Positions 8,997-19,861 of a DNA stretch of 64,000 bases are shown here, one piece after another. The stretch is from Amorphophallus konjac (lineage: Eukaryota; Streptophyta; Magnoliopsida; Alismatales; Araceae), in NCBI GenBank assembly GCA_022559845.1, contig CM040126.1:126022886-126086885 (forward strand), in the 5' to 3' direction. Every line of letters starts with the position of its first letter. Position 1 is the first letter of the stretch. The notes beneath the pieces are model-generated. The model saw nothing but the letters and a program-made list of their open reading frames with translations. It searched no databases and was not told where the DNA came from. The position numbers were made by a program, and so were the translations under genes.

Positions 8997-11900
8997 ATGG
9001 AGCGAGGAGGATCGAGCCAGGGTCCAGGGAAGCGGAAACGACTGGCTCGTCGTGCGAGGAGGTTGAGGGATGATGCCGAGGAGGCCGCAGCAGAGGAGAT
9101 TGCTGCGGGTGAGGAGATGGAGGTGCCGCTTCTGGCCGCGGAGGCCGCTGCGGATGCTGGTGACGCGGGAGAGGACGATCACGACCCGGTAAGTACTTCG
9201 GAATTCTCACTTTGTGGTTCAATAGGCTAAAACGGGCGTGCGAGAGGCTGTGAGAGAAGGCCGGGTAGTGAGAGAAGGAGGCGTCCAGGGGCCTGGACGC
9301 CTCCACTTTTTTTTATTTTTGTTTATTTATTTATTTACGTAAATAATAAAATAAAATTAAAAAATAAGGAGGCGTCCAAGGCCTAGGACGCCTCCATAAT
9401 AATATATATATTATATATATATATTTTTGTTTTTGGTTCTTGGATTTTTTTTTGAAAAAAAGAAATAAAGAAAAATAGGAAGGAGGCGTCCAGGGGCCTG
9501 GACGCCTCCAAAAAATAATATATATATATATATATATATTTTAAAAAAATAAATAAAAAGAATAAATAGTATATACAGTGTTATTGTTTATTACTGTTCA
9601 TGATGCTGATGTGTTCTTTGTTGGTTTTTGTGGTGTGCAGGGCGTGATGAAGGGCCGGATCAGCTGGTCCTTGGTGGTGGCAGCATACCGTGGGCTGCCG
9701 GATTTCCAGAGGGCGCGTGTGGACGCCATGGGCTTTGGAGCTTTCCTTAGGATCGAGCCCTTCCGGCTCGACCTTCCTCTTATCCAGGCATTGAGGGAGC
9801 GGTGGCACGCACCGAGCCGGGCGTTTTTGATGCCCTGGGGGCACATGGTGCCGACACTAGAGGACGTGGCTCGGATTACCGGGCTACGGGTTGACGGAGA
9901 GGCAGTCAGCGGGGTCACCTACCCCGACTACCGAGAGAGTGCCCTGGACCTGCTGTGGTTAGAGACGAGCGTGACTGATAGAGACAGCAGGGTAGTCGGC
10001 CGAGTGGAGATCATGGAGGCGCTCGGATTCGTCGACCCGCGCCAGCGGGTTAGCGAGACTGGAGCGGAGTTCTTGGCTCGACTGGAGGGGGATGCTCGTG
10101 CAGCTTTCACCCAGGATCCGAGCGAGAGGGAGCTGGTGGACCTAGATCTTCGGAGGTTTCTTTTCTTCTTCCTGGGCCGCCTTCTGCTGGGGACGAAGGG
10201 GGATGGCATCCACTGCCGTTTCCTCGGGATCTTGGCGGATCTGGACAGAGTGGGACACTACGCGTGGGGAGCGGCTCTGCTTGCCCATTTGATTGCTGAT
10301 CTCTCCCAGACTTCGGAGAAGGAGACGACAGTCAGCGGCTTCGCACCTTTCCTCCAGGTAAACATTTTATTTATGCATTCCACAGTTAAATATGCAATTA
10401 TTGTACTAATGATGTATGATGGATGCAGGTGTGGAGCTATTACTATTTCCCGATGGGGAGAGCTAGGCATGGGAACAGGAGGGCCGTGCCTCTGGCGCGG
10501 CAGTGGAGGCCGGTCGTGGTTGCAGCACCCCACGGCTACCAGCTGGCGTCACTTCGTCGGGAGCTGAGCGAGTATCCCGAGGCCATGGTATGATGCGTAT
10601 GATTTTTTTTTGTGTTTATGCATGTGACTGAATGGTAACTAATATGATGTATGTATGGTGATGCAGGTGGTGTGGAGGCCCTACCTGGGCATGGGCGATG
10701 CTGGCCAGCCCTGGGTTGTAGCGGGTCTTCCTCGTTTCAGGCGGGACGTGTGGGTCCATTGCCTGAACGAGATTGAGCCGCTGCGGCTTAGACTGGTCAT
10801 GAGGACGTTGGGGCTGGCCCAGGAGTGGGTTGACGTAGATGCGCCGGCCCGCATTGGGCGGAAGACCAAGGGGAAGGCGAAGATTGTGGACTGGCGTACG
10901 CGCTTCCCAGCACAGTACCAGGACTGGCAGCAGGGCGGGGTCCCAGTGGTGTCCCATGTACAGGACAGCACAGACTACATGAGACGGTACCGAGCTACGT
11001 ACGGGGACCGCCTCTCCTCGGTGGTATGGCAGGGGTAAGTGAAATGAAAATGCTCCACCTTTCTATATGTATATGCATGGGTACTAACTTATGTGCAATG
11101 CAGGATGCTCGTGATACCATGATCGCCGACCTGCGGGCCCAGTTGGCGGACGCCAGGCGACAGTTGGTGGCCATCCGACAGGAGTTGGAGATCCTGGTGA
11201 GTCTATGCAATGCATTTTTTTGTGACCTGGATTTTTGATGCTTAGCCTTTGACTGACGTTTGCCCCGTGTTTCAGCGGGCCCACCAGACAGCGGCAGCCG
11301 GGATGGCTGGTGGAGCGGGTTCCAGTTCGCGGGGCCCTCCTCCGGAGGTTTCTGCCCTCCAGGAGCAGCTGGCGCACGCGGTGGCTCGGGCTGAGGAGGC
11401 CGAGCGTGACCGCGAGGCTCGAGTGAGTGTTTGCTTGGCCCCGACCCTTTTCTAGCTGCTTTCCTTCTATCACTGTTCTCTTACGGTGCATGCGTGCTTT
11501 GACAGGTGGCCGAGATTCGGGAGGCCCTGGCCCGTGCTGTTCGTGCTGAGCAGGAGCGCGATGCCTGGGTGGCAGAGCGCGATGCCTGGGTGGCAGAGCG
11601 TGACGCCCGGATTGCGGAGCTGGAGGAGGAGCGTCGACGGGAGGCTGAGGAGCTCCCTCGTGACGTGCTGGATCTGCGGATCGCCCTCGAGCTGTCGAGG
11701 AGAGAGGCGATGAGGGAGAGAGAGGAGAGGGAGAGGGATAGGGAGAACGTGGAGAGAGAGAGGGAGAGCGTGGAGAGAGAGAGGGAGAGGGATAGGGAGA
11801 GAGAGAGGGAGGAGCGACAGCGGGATCAGACCGAGAGGAGGGCTCTAGAGGCCCAGCTGCTGGAGCTCCGATTGAGTCTCGGCACGGCGGAGGGGAGGCT

Positions 11901-12144
11901 TCGGGAGAGCGAGGAGCGGTACCAGAGGGCGAAGGAACGCGGGGCGCGACTTCGTCAGTCTGGTTCTTTTTCCATGGGCAGCTATCTGGTCTCTTCGGCC
12001 GAGGAGCGTCGTCGCGCCTTCGAGGCTGGAGTGCCACCGCAGGGCGAGGCGAGCACGGCTTCTCAGGGTTCGCAGAGGCCCCCTAGGGATCCCCGGCAGA
12101 GGAGGGAGGAGAGAGATGACCAGGAGGGTGGTGGTGAGAGTTAG
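8997..12144 (+). CDS. Plant mobile domain (PMD) protein with C-terminal coiled coil, seven exons
   Basis: Proposed exons, all phase 0 with GT-AG introns: 8997-9188, 9641-10357, 10429-10587, 10667-11023, 11104-11196, 11276-11422, 11506-12144, giving about 767 residues. Exon 1 is basic then acidic, with a KRKR stretch that may act in nuclear import. Residues ~68-450 form the PMD: 'FGAFLRIEPFRLDLPLIQALRERW', MPWGHMVPTLEDVARITGLR, VDGEAVSGVTY, then HYAWGAALLAHL and WSYYYFPMGR, hallmarks of the aminotransferase-like plant mobile domain (PF10536). Residues ~476-700 are a charged coiled coil with ERD/RER repeats. PMD proteins such as MAIN and MAIL1 act in the nucleus; here the gene is element cargo. 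All junctions keep frame, so it could be functional. The donor after exon 4 is ambiguous (11024 chosen to keep frame). Confidence 0.85.
9277..9509. repeat. Three GGCGTCC palindromes inside intron 1 of the first PMD gene
   Basis: Copies at 9277-9304, 9368-9395 and 9482-9509 have the GGAG/CTCC outer arms typical of U3. The middle copy has a changed centre (AAGGCCTA) but intact arms. They sit in a 452 bp AT-rich intron (9189-9640), far longer than the other introns (71-82 bp). Confidence 0.93.
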
Positions 12145-12361
12145 AGAGTTGCTTGTACACGTCACCCTTCTCACTGTATGATGTACTTTCGGCTATTATA
12201 TGAAATGGAAATGGCTTTTTTGTGTTGTGTGTACCTTTCTCTCTCCCACACTTTCTTCTTTGCACTGAGTTGTCCTTTGAGGCACGCTCCGCGAGACCTT
12301 GCCCTGAACAGCGGGGAACTACGCTTTGCACGGGGGGATTTTGTTTCCTTTTCCCCCTTTT

Positions 12362-12388
12362 GGGCGCGTCCAGGCGCGAGGACGCGTC
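12362..12388. repeat. Diverged palindrome upstream of the PMD-less paralogue
   Basis: GGGCGCGTCC and GGACGCGTC arms around a short centre: the GCGTCC...GGACGC core with new outer bases that again pair. It is 125 bp before the next gene's start, placed like the array before the first PMD gene. Confidence 0.8.
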
Positions 12389-12512
12389 TTAATCCTTGAT
12401 TTCAAATTTAAAGCGACGGGTGGTCTTTCTTCTCCCGTGCCTTACCCGCAAACGAGCCCGCCTTCTGCCGAAACTCGCTTGCCCCTTTCTCGTCTTCCTC
12501 CTCTTTTGATCG

Positions 12513-13796
12513 ATGGAGTTCGGTGGGCCTGACCACGGTGAAGGTGGAGAGGGACGCGGGACCCCTCGCCCAAGGAGGGACGCGCCCGAGCACGGAACGG
12601 CGTCCATGGAGGAGGAAGGGCCGCTCCGGGCCCCCGAGGGACCTGAGGGGCCCGATGGCGTGGGAGGAGGTGAACACGGTCCGGTAGGTGCTTCGATCTC
12701 TTCCTCTTTTAATTCATTTTGGGTTTTGAAGCGAGCCGCGCGAGGGGGAAAGGGTTCGGCGAGTGTTGCACTCAAATGATGGACGCGTCCTAGACAGGGG
12801 ACGCGTTCCTTTTGACTGATATGGACCCCTTTCTTGGTGCAGGACATGGCAAGGACCCTGGGTCTGGCCGATGAGTGGGCGAGTGCGGACGAGCCGAGCC
12901 GCGTCAGGAGGGAGAGTCGCGGCAAGGCGAGGCTCGAGGAGTGGCCCGTACGTCTCCCTGGACAGCAAGGGGGTATACTGGTGCAGGACAGTGCCGACTT
13001 CCTGCGGCGGCAGAGAGAGAGCTACGCGGGGCTTCCCCAAGCTGGGGACACGCGTGGCATCGGCGGCTCGCGCGCCCAACTGTCAGAGACTAGGCGGCAG
13101 CTGGCCGTCGCTCAACATGAGTTGTCGCTCCTGGTAAGTTATGTGCCGCACTTTTAACTTCAGATTTTGGAGTTTCACTGACGGCCGTTGTTTATTTTGT
13201 TCCAGCGTGCCCAGCAGACAGCGACGGTGGGAGTGGCTGGCGGATCTTCCAGTTCCTCGGCCCCTTTTCTCGAGATTGCCTCCCTCCGGGAGCAACTTGC
13301 CGGTGCGGTGGCCCGCGCGACCCGGGCGGAAGAGGAGCGTGACGCCTGGGTGGCGACTGTAGCGGAGCTGCGGCATCGTGGTGAGGAGAGACCTTCTCCA
13401 GACATCCTGGAGTTAAGGGTTCTTCTGCAGATGATGAGGAGAGAGGCAGAGAGAGAGAAAGCCGAGAGAAGGTCCGAGCGACAGCGGGATCTGACCGAGA
13501 GGAGGGCCTTGGAGGCCCAAGTGAGGGAGCTCCAGCTGGGCCTTCAGGCCGTCGTGCAGAGGCTAGGAGGGATGGAGACGCGCTACGAGAGAGCGCGAGA
13601 GTTCGGGGAGCGACTCCGCCAGTCCGGTCGCTTTGCCGCCAGTGGCTTCTTTGCCACGCCAGGGGAGGAGCAGCGAGTCACTGCTGCGGAGCAGGCGCCC
13701 AGAGGCGAGGCAGGTGCTACTGCACGGGGATCCCGGAGGCTTCTGAGGGACCCTCACCTCGGGGGAGAGGAGGAGAGTGCCCAGAGAGATGAGTGA
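12513..13796 (+). CDS. PMD-family paralogue lacking the PMD core (three exons)
   Basis: Proposed exons 12513-12683, 12843-13133 and 13206-13796, all phase 0, giving about 350 residues. Exon 1 is a Gly/Pro/Glu-rich leader. Exon 2 begins inside what is exon 4 of the first PMD gene (DMARTLGLADEW against MRTLGLAQEW) and is fused to the equivalent of exon 5. Exon 3 equals exons 6 plus 7 without an intron and encodes the coiled coil ending RLRQSG. The PMD core (exons 2, 3 and most of 4) is absent, yet a good acceptor precedes exon 2 and the frame is open throughout. Either a working short protein that could dimerise with its full-length relatives through the coiled coil (inference), or a deletion derivative. 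No poly(A) signal is obvious. Confidence 0.7.
12781..12809. repeat. Diverged palindrome in intron 1 of the PMD-less paralogue
   Basis: GGACGCGTCC...GGACGCGTTCC around a 6-7 base centre, in the same relative place (intron 1) as the three palindromes of the first PMD gene. Confidence 0.75.
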
Positions 13797-14280
13797 TGGT
13801 GAGGATTGGCGAGCTAGTGGACCCGCCACCTCTCTATGATTGTAGTGTTTGTGACAGCTTATGTAGAATTATGAATGGAGTGATTTGATTTTCTGCTGTT
13901 TATTTGTTCTTTTGTGCGTTCCTTCTTCCCTACACTTCTTCTCCTTTGCACTGTTCCCATGTGATGGGTCTGCCGAGACTCCGCTCCAAGCGGAGAATCG
14001 CGTCTTGTTGTGACCATTTTCCACGGGAATCTGCCGTCGAAGTCAATAATGACGGCCCTAGTTCCTTTTCCCGGATGTTATGTCAAATTTTGCGGACGTC
14101 CTCCAAATTATGATAGGGTATCCCTAGACAACATAGGGGCTATTCGTCCTATTCTTCGTCCAGTCAATCACCCTGTGCGAGCGGTGAAGCGACACATGGG
14201 ACCGCTTGGCAGGTGCCTCATTGCGAGGGCTATCATTGACAGGTGATGGAGGCAATCTTGGCCCGCACTCCTTCCATTTC
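13797..14280. other. Non-coding intergenic stretch in the cassette
   Basis: Separates two plus-strand cassette genes. No gene, tandem repeat or clear GGCGTCC palindrome; a half-motif GGACGTCC occurs near 14094. Confidence 0.5.
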
Positions 14281-14287
14281 TATAAAT
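14281..14287 (+). promoter_or_regulatory. Candidate TATA box of the third PMD gene
   Basis: TATAAAT, 101 bp before the proposed start at 14382. Confidence 0.45.
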
Positions 14288-14381
14288 TCTTGTCCCTTTT
14301 ATCTTCCCAGGTATATCGAGAGCTAACTCGAGGAGCACAAGTTCTTACGGGAGAGGAGGAGTTCAAAATTCTGAGAGTTGG

Positions 14382-16855
14382 ATGGAGGGCGAATCTTCCC
14401 ATTCCTCGAAGAGAAGCAGGTCCAGTGGTAGTAGTTCCAGGAGGCTTTCAGACCTTGAAGGGCACTTCAGCGAAAGGGCCCAATCTCAACTCGTAAGCCA
14501 AGTTTTCTTGCCCTTTTCTCATTCTTTCTTCCTTTCTTCCGACCAAACCTCACCCCCATTCCTTGTATGTGTAGGTTGTGATGAAATCACAAATCTTATG
14601 GGAGTTGGTAGTAGCAGCGTACAGGGGCCTCCCAGATTTTCAGAAGGCGAGGCTAGACGTGATGGGATTTGGTACCTTCCTTCGGATCGAGCCGATCCAG
14701 CTCGACCTAGTCCTGATCCAAGCCTTGTGTGAGAGATGGGACCCAGTGAGCCGGGCATTCCTGATGCCCTGGGGGCACATGGTGCCCAGCTTGGAGGATG
14801 TGGTCCGGATCACAAGCCTGAAGGTAGAGGGCGAGGCAGTGACCGGAGTCACTTACGCGGACTACAGAGAAGGTGCCCAGAAGTTACTGGGTTTGGACCT
14901 GGATGGTCGGAAAAACAGGTCGGTAGCTAGGGCGTCCCTGATGGATGCATTAGGGCTCACCGACACTCGTCGGCGGGACGATGAATCCTCAGAAGAGTTC
15001 ATGGAAAGGATAGAAATAGGATGCCGCGCCGTGTACTGCACAGATTTCGGCGACTGGGAAAGATGCAACATAGATTTGAGGAGATTTCTCCTCTTCCTTT
15101 TGGGGAGATTGGTACTGAGCTCGAAAGGGGACGGTATCCAATGTTGCTTCCTGGAGCTGCTGTCAGACCTTGAAAGAGTAGGGTATTATGCCTGGGGAGC
15201 CGCCATGCTGGCACACTTGTTTGCAGGCCTATTCCAAGAAACGGATCGTGAGATGACTGTGAGTGGTTTCACACCATTCATCCAGGTATTTTTTGGTTTT
15301 GCTTGTTTTGTATTTTTTTGTGTTTTTTGCAAAGTTCTGATGGCCTGCGCCGAGCAGCTGTGGAGCTATTATTACCTCCCTATGGGGAGAGCTCGGCATT
15401 GGCGACCTGCGATGGTGCCGCTAGCCAGGCGGTGGGAACCCATCATGAGTGCGGCACCCCTAACCTACCAACTGATGGTGCTAAGGCGGGAGCTACAGGA
15501 GTTCCCTGCAGCGATGGTAAACTGGAGACCCTACTCAGACATGGTCGATGCCGACCAGCCGTGGGTTCTAGCAAGTCGTGCCCGGTTCGGACGGGAACTG
15601 TGGATGCACTGCCTGAATGAAATCGAGCCGCTTCGGCTACGATTAGTTATGAGGACTTTAGGACTGGCTCAAGAATGGGTGGATTCAGCTGCGCCACCTC
15701 GTGTCGGGAGAAAGACGCGGGGACCGGCGACCTGCATTGACTGGCGCGTGCGATTCCCCGAACAGTACGAAGACTGGCAACGGGGTGGCACGATTGTAGA
15801 ATCACAGGCGCGGGATAGCGAGGACTACTTGCGTCTATATAGGACAAAGTACGCAGAGCGGCTCCAACCCCGGGGACTTGTGGAGGTAGGTTTCCCCTTT
15901 TTCTCTTTTCTTCTTTCTCCTTTTTTGGTTTTCTGGTGAAAATGCTGACTCGTAAGGCTGCAGGATGTCCGGGATGCCATGATAGCGAATTTACGAACTC
16001 GCTTGGCAGAGATGGAACAACAGTTGGGCGATGCCCGCGGAGCTACGAGCGCCTTGGTAGGTGTACAGTACGTTCCTAATTAAAACCCCAGATTCCAGAT
16101 GTTGGCTGCTAATTCACGCGGTCGTAGCATGCCCAGATTGGCGCGGCTTCCCCAGCGACGGGAGTAGGTGGTACCTCCTCCAGCTTGTGGATTCCTACCT
16201 CAGAACTTAACTTGCTTCATGAGCAACTTGCTCACGCCACGCAGCGTGCTGCGGAGGCAGAAGGGATGCTCCGTATACAGGTAAAAGTTTCAGCGTTGAG
16301 TTCTCTTGGTTTACGCCTTATCGCGTATCTGAGATGGTACACTTGGCAGGAAAAGGAGATGGAAGAAGCGCTTTCCCAAGCTGCGCAGAAGGAGGCTAGG
16401 ATAGCAGAACTGGAGAGGGAACTGCGGCGTCATCCTGATGACGACTCTCTAGGGATGCCGTGGAACTGAGGATCACTCTCCAGTTGGAGAGGGAAGACCG
16501 TGAGAGAGAACGTGCAGAGAGAGAAAGAGACGCGGAGAGAGAAAGAGCCAACAGATTGACTGAAAGGGAGGAACGAAGGGCCATGGAGGCCCAACTATTC
16601 GAACTCCGAATCAGCCTTGGCCTTGCTGAACAGTGGCTGAGAGATGGTGAGGAGCGCTACCGAAGAGCACGAGAGCGTGGCTTTCGTGTTGGTAGCTTCT
16701 CTACTGCTTCCGTGGATCAACGCCGGGATGTGGGAATAGGAAGGGGAGTACAGAGCGGTAGGAGTACCGCTTTTCGTAGTTGGGTAGCACCTTTGAGAGC
16801 GTTTTGCCCGGAGAGTAGTGGGACGAGTGATGCAGAGAGAGAGGGCGGAACTTGA
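14382..16855 (+). pseudogene. PMD protein gene with coiled coil, interrupted by a late frameshift
   Basis: Proposed exons 14382-14492, 14575-15285, 15358-15885, 15964-16056, 16128-16280 and 16350 onward, phase 0. Exon 1 (MEGESSHSSKRS, then RRLSDLEGH) matches exon 1 of the DUF7745-like gene. The PMD spans ~40-425: FGTFLRIEP, MPWGHMVPSLEDVVRIT, VEGEAVTGVTYADY, GYYAWGAAMLAHL, WSYYYLPMGRARHW, MRTLGLAQEW. Exon 3 corresponds to exons 3 plus 4 of the first PMD gene, with the intervening intron precisely absent. The frame ends at TGA 16467-16469, while coiled-coil sequence continues one frame over (16460-16855), so a single indel near 16450 removes the last ~130 residues. A 571-residue product with an intact PMD would remain. 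The introns at 15286-15357 and 16281-16349 are multiples of three without stops. Confidence 0.8.
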
Positions 16856-16876
16856 TGTAATTTTTTTGGTTTTTGG

Positions 16877-16882
16877 AATAAA
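16877..16882 (+). terminator. Poly(A) signal after the third PMD gene
   Basis: AATAAA in TTTGGAATAAAATAC, 22 bp after the final stop of the shifted frame. Confidence 0.6.
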
Positions 16883-18613
16883 ATACAAGGTTCGGTTTGT
16901 TTGTTTTTCACCTTTGCTTCTGTTGCCTGAATCCCTGCACACATCACTGAAACAAACAAATCAGAATTTCTGTTCTGACTTGGCCCCTTGCTCAATAAGC
17001 AAATGGTCACTGTGACTGTCCTTGATAACTGGTCAAGGGGCCAAGCCTTTATTTAACGAAGGCAAGGGAAAGATGCGGTGATGATAAATGCGACAGGCAA
17101 GCACACGAATGCAAGCGGTATTAAAAGTGAGATGCTGCACGCAAATGTAATCATGCAAAATTGATTTGTTTTCTTTTTTATATTTGATATTTTTTTGTTT
17201 TATCATAAAAAGATTTTTTTTGTTTGCAAATATGTACATTTCTCTTTTCCATTTTTTTTTATCATTTCAATTTTTTTATTGCTAACGCCCGGCAAGCACC
17301 CAAATGGCACCTGACCTTCGTGAGAACAGGGGTTTCTTACTAACCTCCCAGGTATCCTAAGTGCACATCTAGGTTGATTTGGGCCTCTAGACCCCTCGAA
17401 TGATGATCCCGCCGGCTAAGACTTACCCTGATGACAATACCGTCATGCCATGCTTAGGCTCCCAGTCGCTTCCGACCACAGGGATTCACCCAAAAGGTGT
17501 TTGAGGTAAATGATTTGCCCGACCCGGGTCTATTTCCTCACAACTCTAGATGGTATATGATGGAACACCCTGGAACCCTAACGACCAACCGCGCGACGCT
17601 GACCCGGAATCAGACGCCGTCGCACCCATAGGTGACGCGCTTGCATTGGCCTAAGCCCGAGGTTAAACAAGAAGACATCAAGGTGGTAAACAGGGGTCTT
17701 GACCAGCCAGAAACACGGAGACTCCTTCGCAGCGATAGCTTTTGCTTTTCAAAGTAGGCAACCAAATGTGTATATTAAAATAAGGTCGCAGACCCTGGGC
17801 AGTTTTCACCTTTCAGAAACTCCATCGAACCTTCATCTTTAGAGGGAGAAGGAAGAGTGTAGGGGATAAACCTCCTGAGAGGACCGGCAAAGCCGTTAAC
17901 CCGGCGAGCGAATAAGGGCCCATTAACTCTTTCCTTCGGACAACTTCGGACCAAATCTCGAGCATTTACATTCCACGGCCCCCTTTGTGGATTCAGACTT
18001 TTGCTTTGAGGGGTTCCGTTTATCGCACCAGGCACGGTCACGACCAGGCTTTTCTCTTGATTTTGACTTTGTATTTCTTTTTGTGAGGGAGATATAGTCG
18101 TTTGACGTTTGTGGGCTCCCTTTTTGTATGCCTGCGGGGACACTGCCCTCTTCTCGTGCACTGATCGATGCTCGAGGAAATGGATCCTACTCTTGCCCTT
18201 GGGGTTTGAGTTTCGGTTTCTCATGCTCAGCGTTTTAAGGGCGCCGACTGTCTCATTTGGTCGAAGAGAAAAGAATAAAGATTACAGCTTCCGGAGATCT
18301 TCTAGGTGTGGCCCTACCGTAGGTGATGCTGCCAACTTTTTTGAATAAAATACATAAGTGAACACATGTTAGCTTCCTTCGAGCGAGCATAGGCCGACGT
18401 GGCCGGACAGGGGTCTCCACGGTTCTGGCAAACCAAGACCCGGTGCCTACCAAGCCTTAATGGGCCCTATCCTAACATGAAGGTTAGATGCAGGGACTTA
18501 ACTATATGGTGACTGCCAGGGCATCGGCATTTTGAATTTTCCATATTTTTAGTGGTTTTCAATATTTCTTTGTTTTTGATGTTTTTATCTTTTCATCATT
18601 TTTTTTGTTTGTG
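16883..18613. other. Gene-free stretch between the PMD cassette and integrase
   Basis: Convergent 3' ends meet here. I recognise no coding family; the minus-strand frame at 17775-18224 (149 residues) has no family features. T-rich parts lie at 17160-17280 and 18540-18610. A plus-strand AATAAA occurs at about 18344. Confidence 0.5.
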
Positions 18614-19759
18614 CTAAGGGTAGTATTTCTTAAGATAAAGCCCATTCCAAGGGTGGGATAACTCGGTCCCTTCGGCGTTGATTAGCTTGTAGGCGTTGCC
18701 AGGGTACACGGCTTGAATTACAAATGGTCCTTCCCAATTGGGTTGGAGTTTAGAACGCGGCCCTCCAGGTTTGACAAAAATTCTTTTTACGACCATCTCA
18801 CCGACTTTGAATTTTCTCTCAACGACTTTCTTTTGGTAAAAGCGAGCGAGTCTATTTTGATACACACGCGCGTGTTCGGCAGCGGCCAGCCGCTTCTCAT
18901 CCAAGAGTTCCAACTGGGCGAGGAGTGAATTACGACGATCGTCGAGGGGAAATTCCTCGTCCAATTGTACCCTGAGAGAAGGGATCAGAGTCTCGTATGG
19001 GACTACCGCTTCCATACCATAAGTGAGGGCAAATGGAGTCTGCCCGGTGGGGGTACGGATTGAAGTGCGATAGGCCCATAGGGCTTCGATAAGCTTTTCT
19101 GGCCAGTCTGAAAACTTACTAGACTCGCAGGTTTTTTTGATGATTTTGAGCAATGTTTTATTGGTGGCCTCCGCTTGGCCGTTACCTTGTGGGTAATAAG
19201 GCGATGAATGATGCAATGCAATTGCGTACCTTTTGCAGAGGTCCTGTAGGTCCTGAGAAATGAACTGTGGCCCATTGTCGGTGACGATCGTGCTTGGGAC
19301 GCCGAATCTGGCGAGGATGTTCTTCATGATGAACTTGCAGACTGTTGACGCCTTGATTTCCGCGTAAGCTTCGGCTTCGGCCCATTTGGTGAAATATTCC
19401 GTCGCAGTAAGGATGAAAGATTTCTGCTTGGTGAGGGAATTGGGATCACCTAGGGGACCAATGACGTCGAATGCCCACATGGAGAAAGGCCATGGGGAGG
19501 ATATTGGATGAAGTGAGGAAGATGGTGAATGGATTTTATCGGCGTGAAGTTGACACTTGACACACCTACGGACATAGACAGCACAATCCTCTTCCATAGT
19601 GGGCCAATAAAAGCCTTGCCGAATGATCTTCTTGGCGAGCATCTGACTATTCACGTGGCCACCGCACACACCCGAGTGCGTCTCTTCTACACATTTCCAA
19701 ACCTCATCGTCACCAAGACATCTTAGCAGAATACCAGTAAGGCTCCTCCTATACAACAA
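18614..19759 (-). CDS. Ty3/gypsy integrase (truncated pol)
   Basis: A 381-residue integrase that would insert element cDNA into chromosomes. Zinc-binding HHCC motif at H28, H35, C66 and C69; catalytic triad D98, D161 (TDNGPQF) and E197 (NGQAEATNK) with 35 residues between the last two, as in retroviral-type integrases. The C-terminal GPF...YPGNAYKL segment resembles the GPY/F module, and the protein ends WNGLYLKKYYP. Upstream in frame there is only a short TALVGG extension before a stop, so the reverse transcriptase and RNase H that normally precede integrase in one polyprotein are missing. The start is uncertain (no ATG; first in-frame codon used is TTG). It may be translated poorly or be a relic, but the catalytic core is undamaged. 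Confidence 0.88.
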   Translation of the reverse strand: MLYRRSLTGILLRCLGDDEVWKCVEETHSGVCGGHVNSQMLAKKIIRQGFYWPTMEEDCAVYVRRCVKCQLHADKIHSPSSSLHPISSPWPFSMWAFDVIGPLGDPNSLTKQKSFILTATEYFTKWAEAEAYAEIKASTVCKFIMKNILARFGVPSTIVTDNGPQFISQDLQDLCKRYAIALHHSSPYYPQGNGQAEATNKTLLKIIKKTCESSKFSDWPEKLIEALWAYRTSIRTPTGQTPFALTYGMEAVVPYETLIPSLRVQLDEEFPLDDRRNSLLAQLELLDEKRLAAAEHARVYQNRLARFYQKKVVERKFKVGEMVVKRIFVKPGGPRSKLQPNWEGPFVIQAVYPGNAYKLINAEGTELSHPWNGLYLKKYYP

Positions 19760-19861
19760 TCCTCCAACTAGGGCGGTTTATTTTAAATAAGTGGGGGATA
19801 AAACAAGATTTAGGTGAAAGATACCTAGAAGAATTTACAGGATGAGAAGAAATCAAAGAAA

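Noticed and set aside
9597..10209. Minus-strand frames opposite the first PMD gene
   Set aside because: They are shadows of the GC-rich PMD coding strand, while the plus strand has family motifs and splice sites.
17775..18224. 149-residue minus-strand frame downstream of integrase
   Set aside because: No family features or matching neighbours. Left as non-coding.
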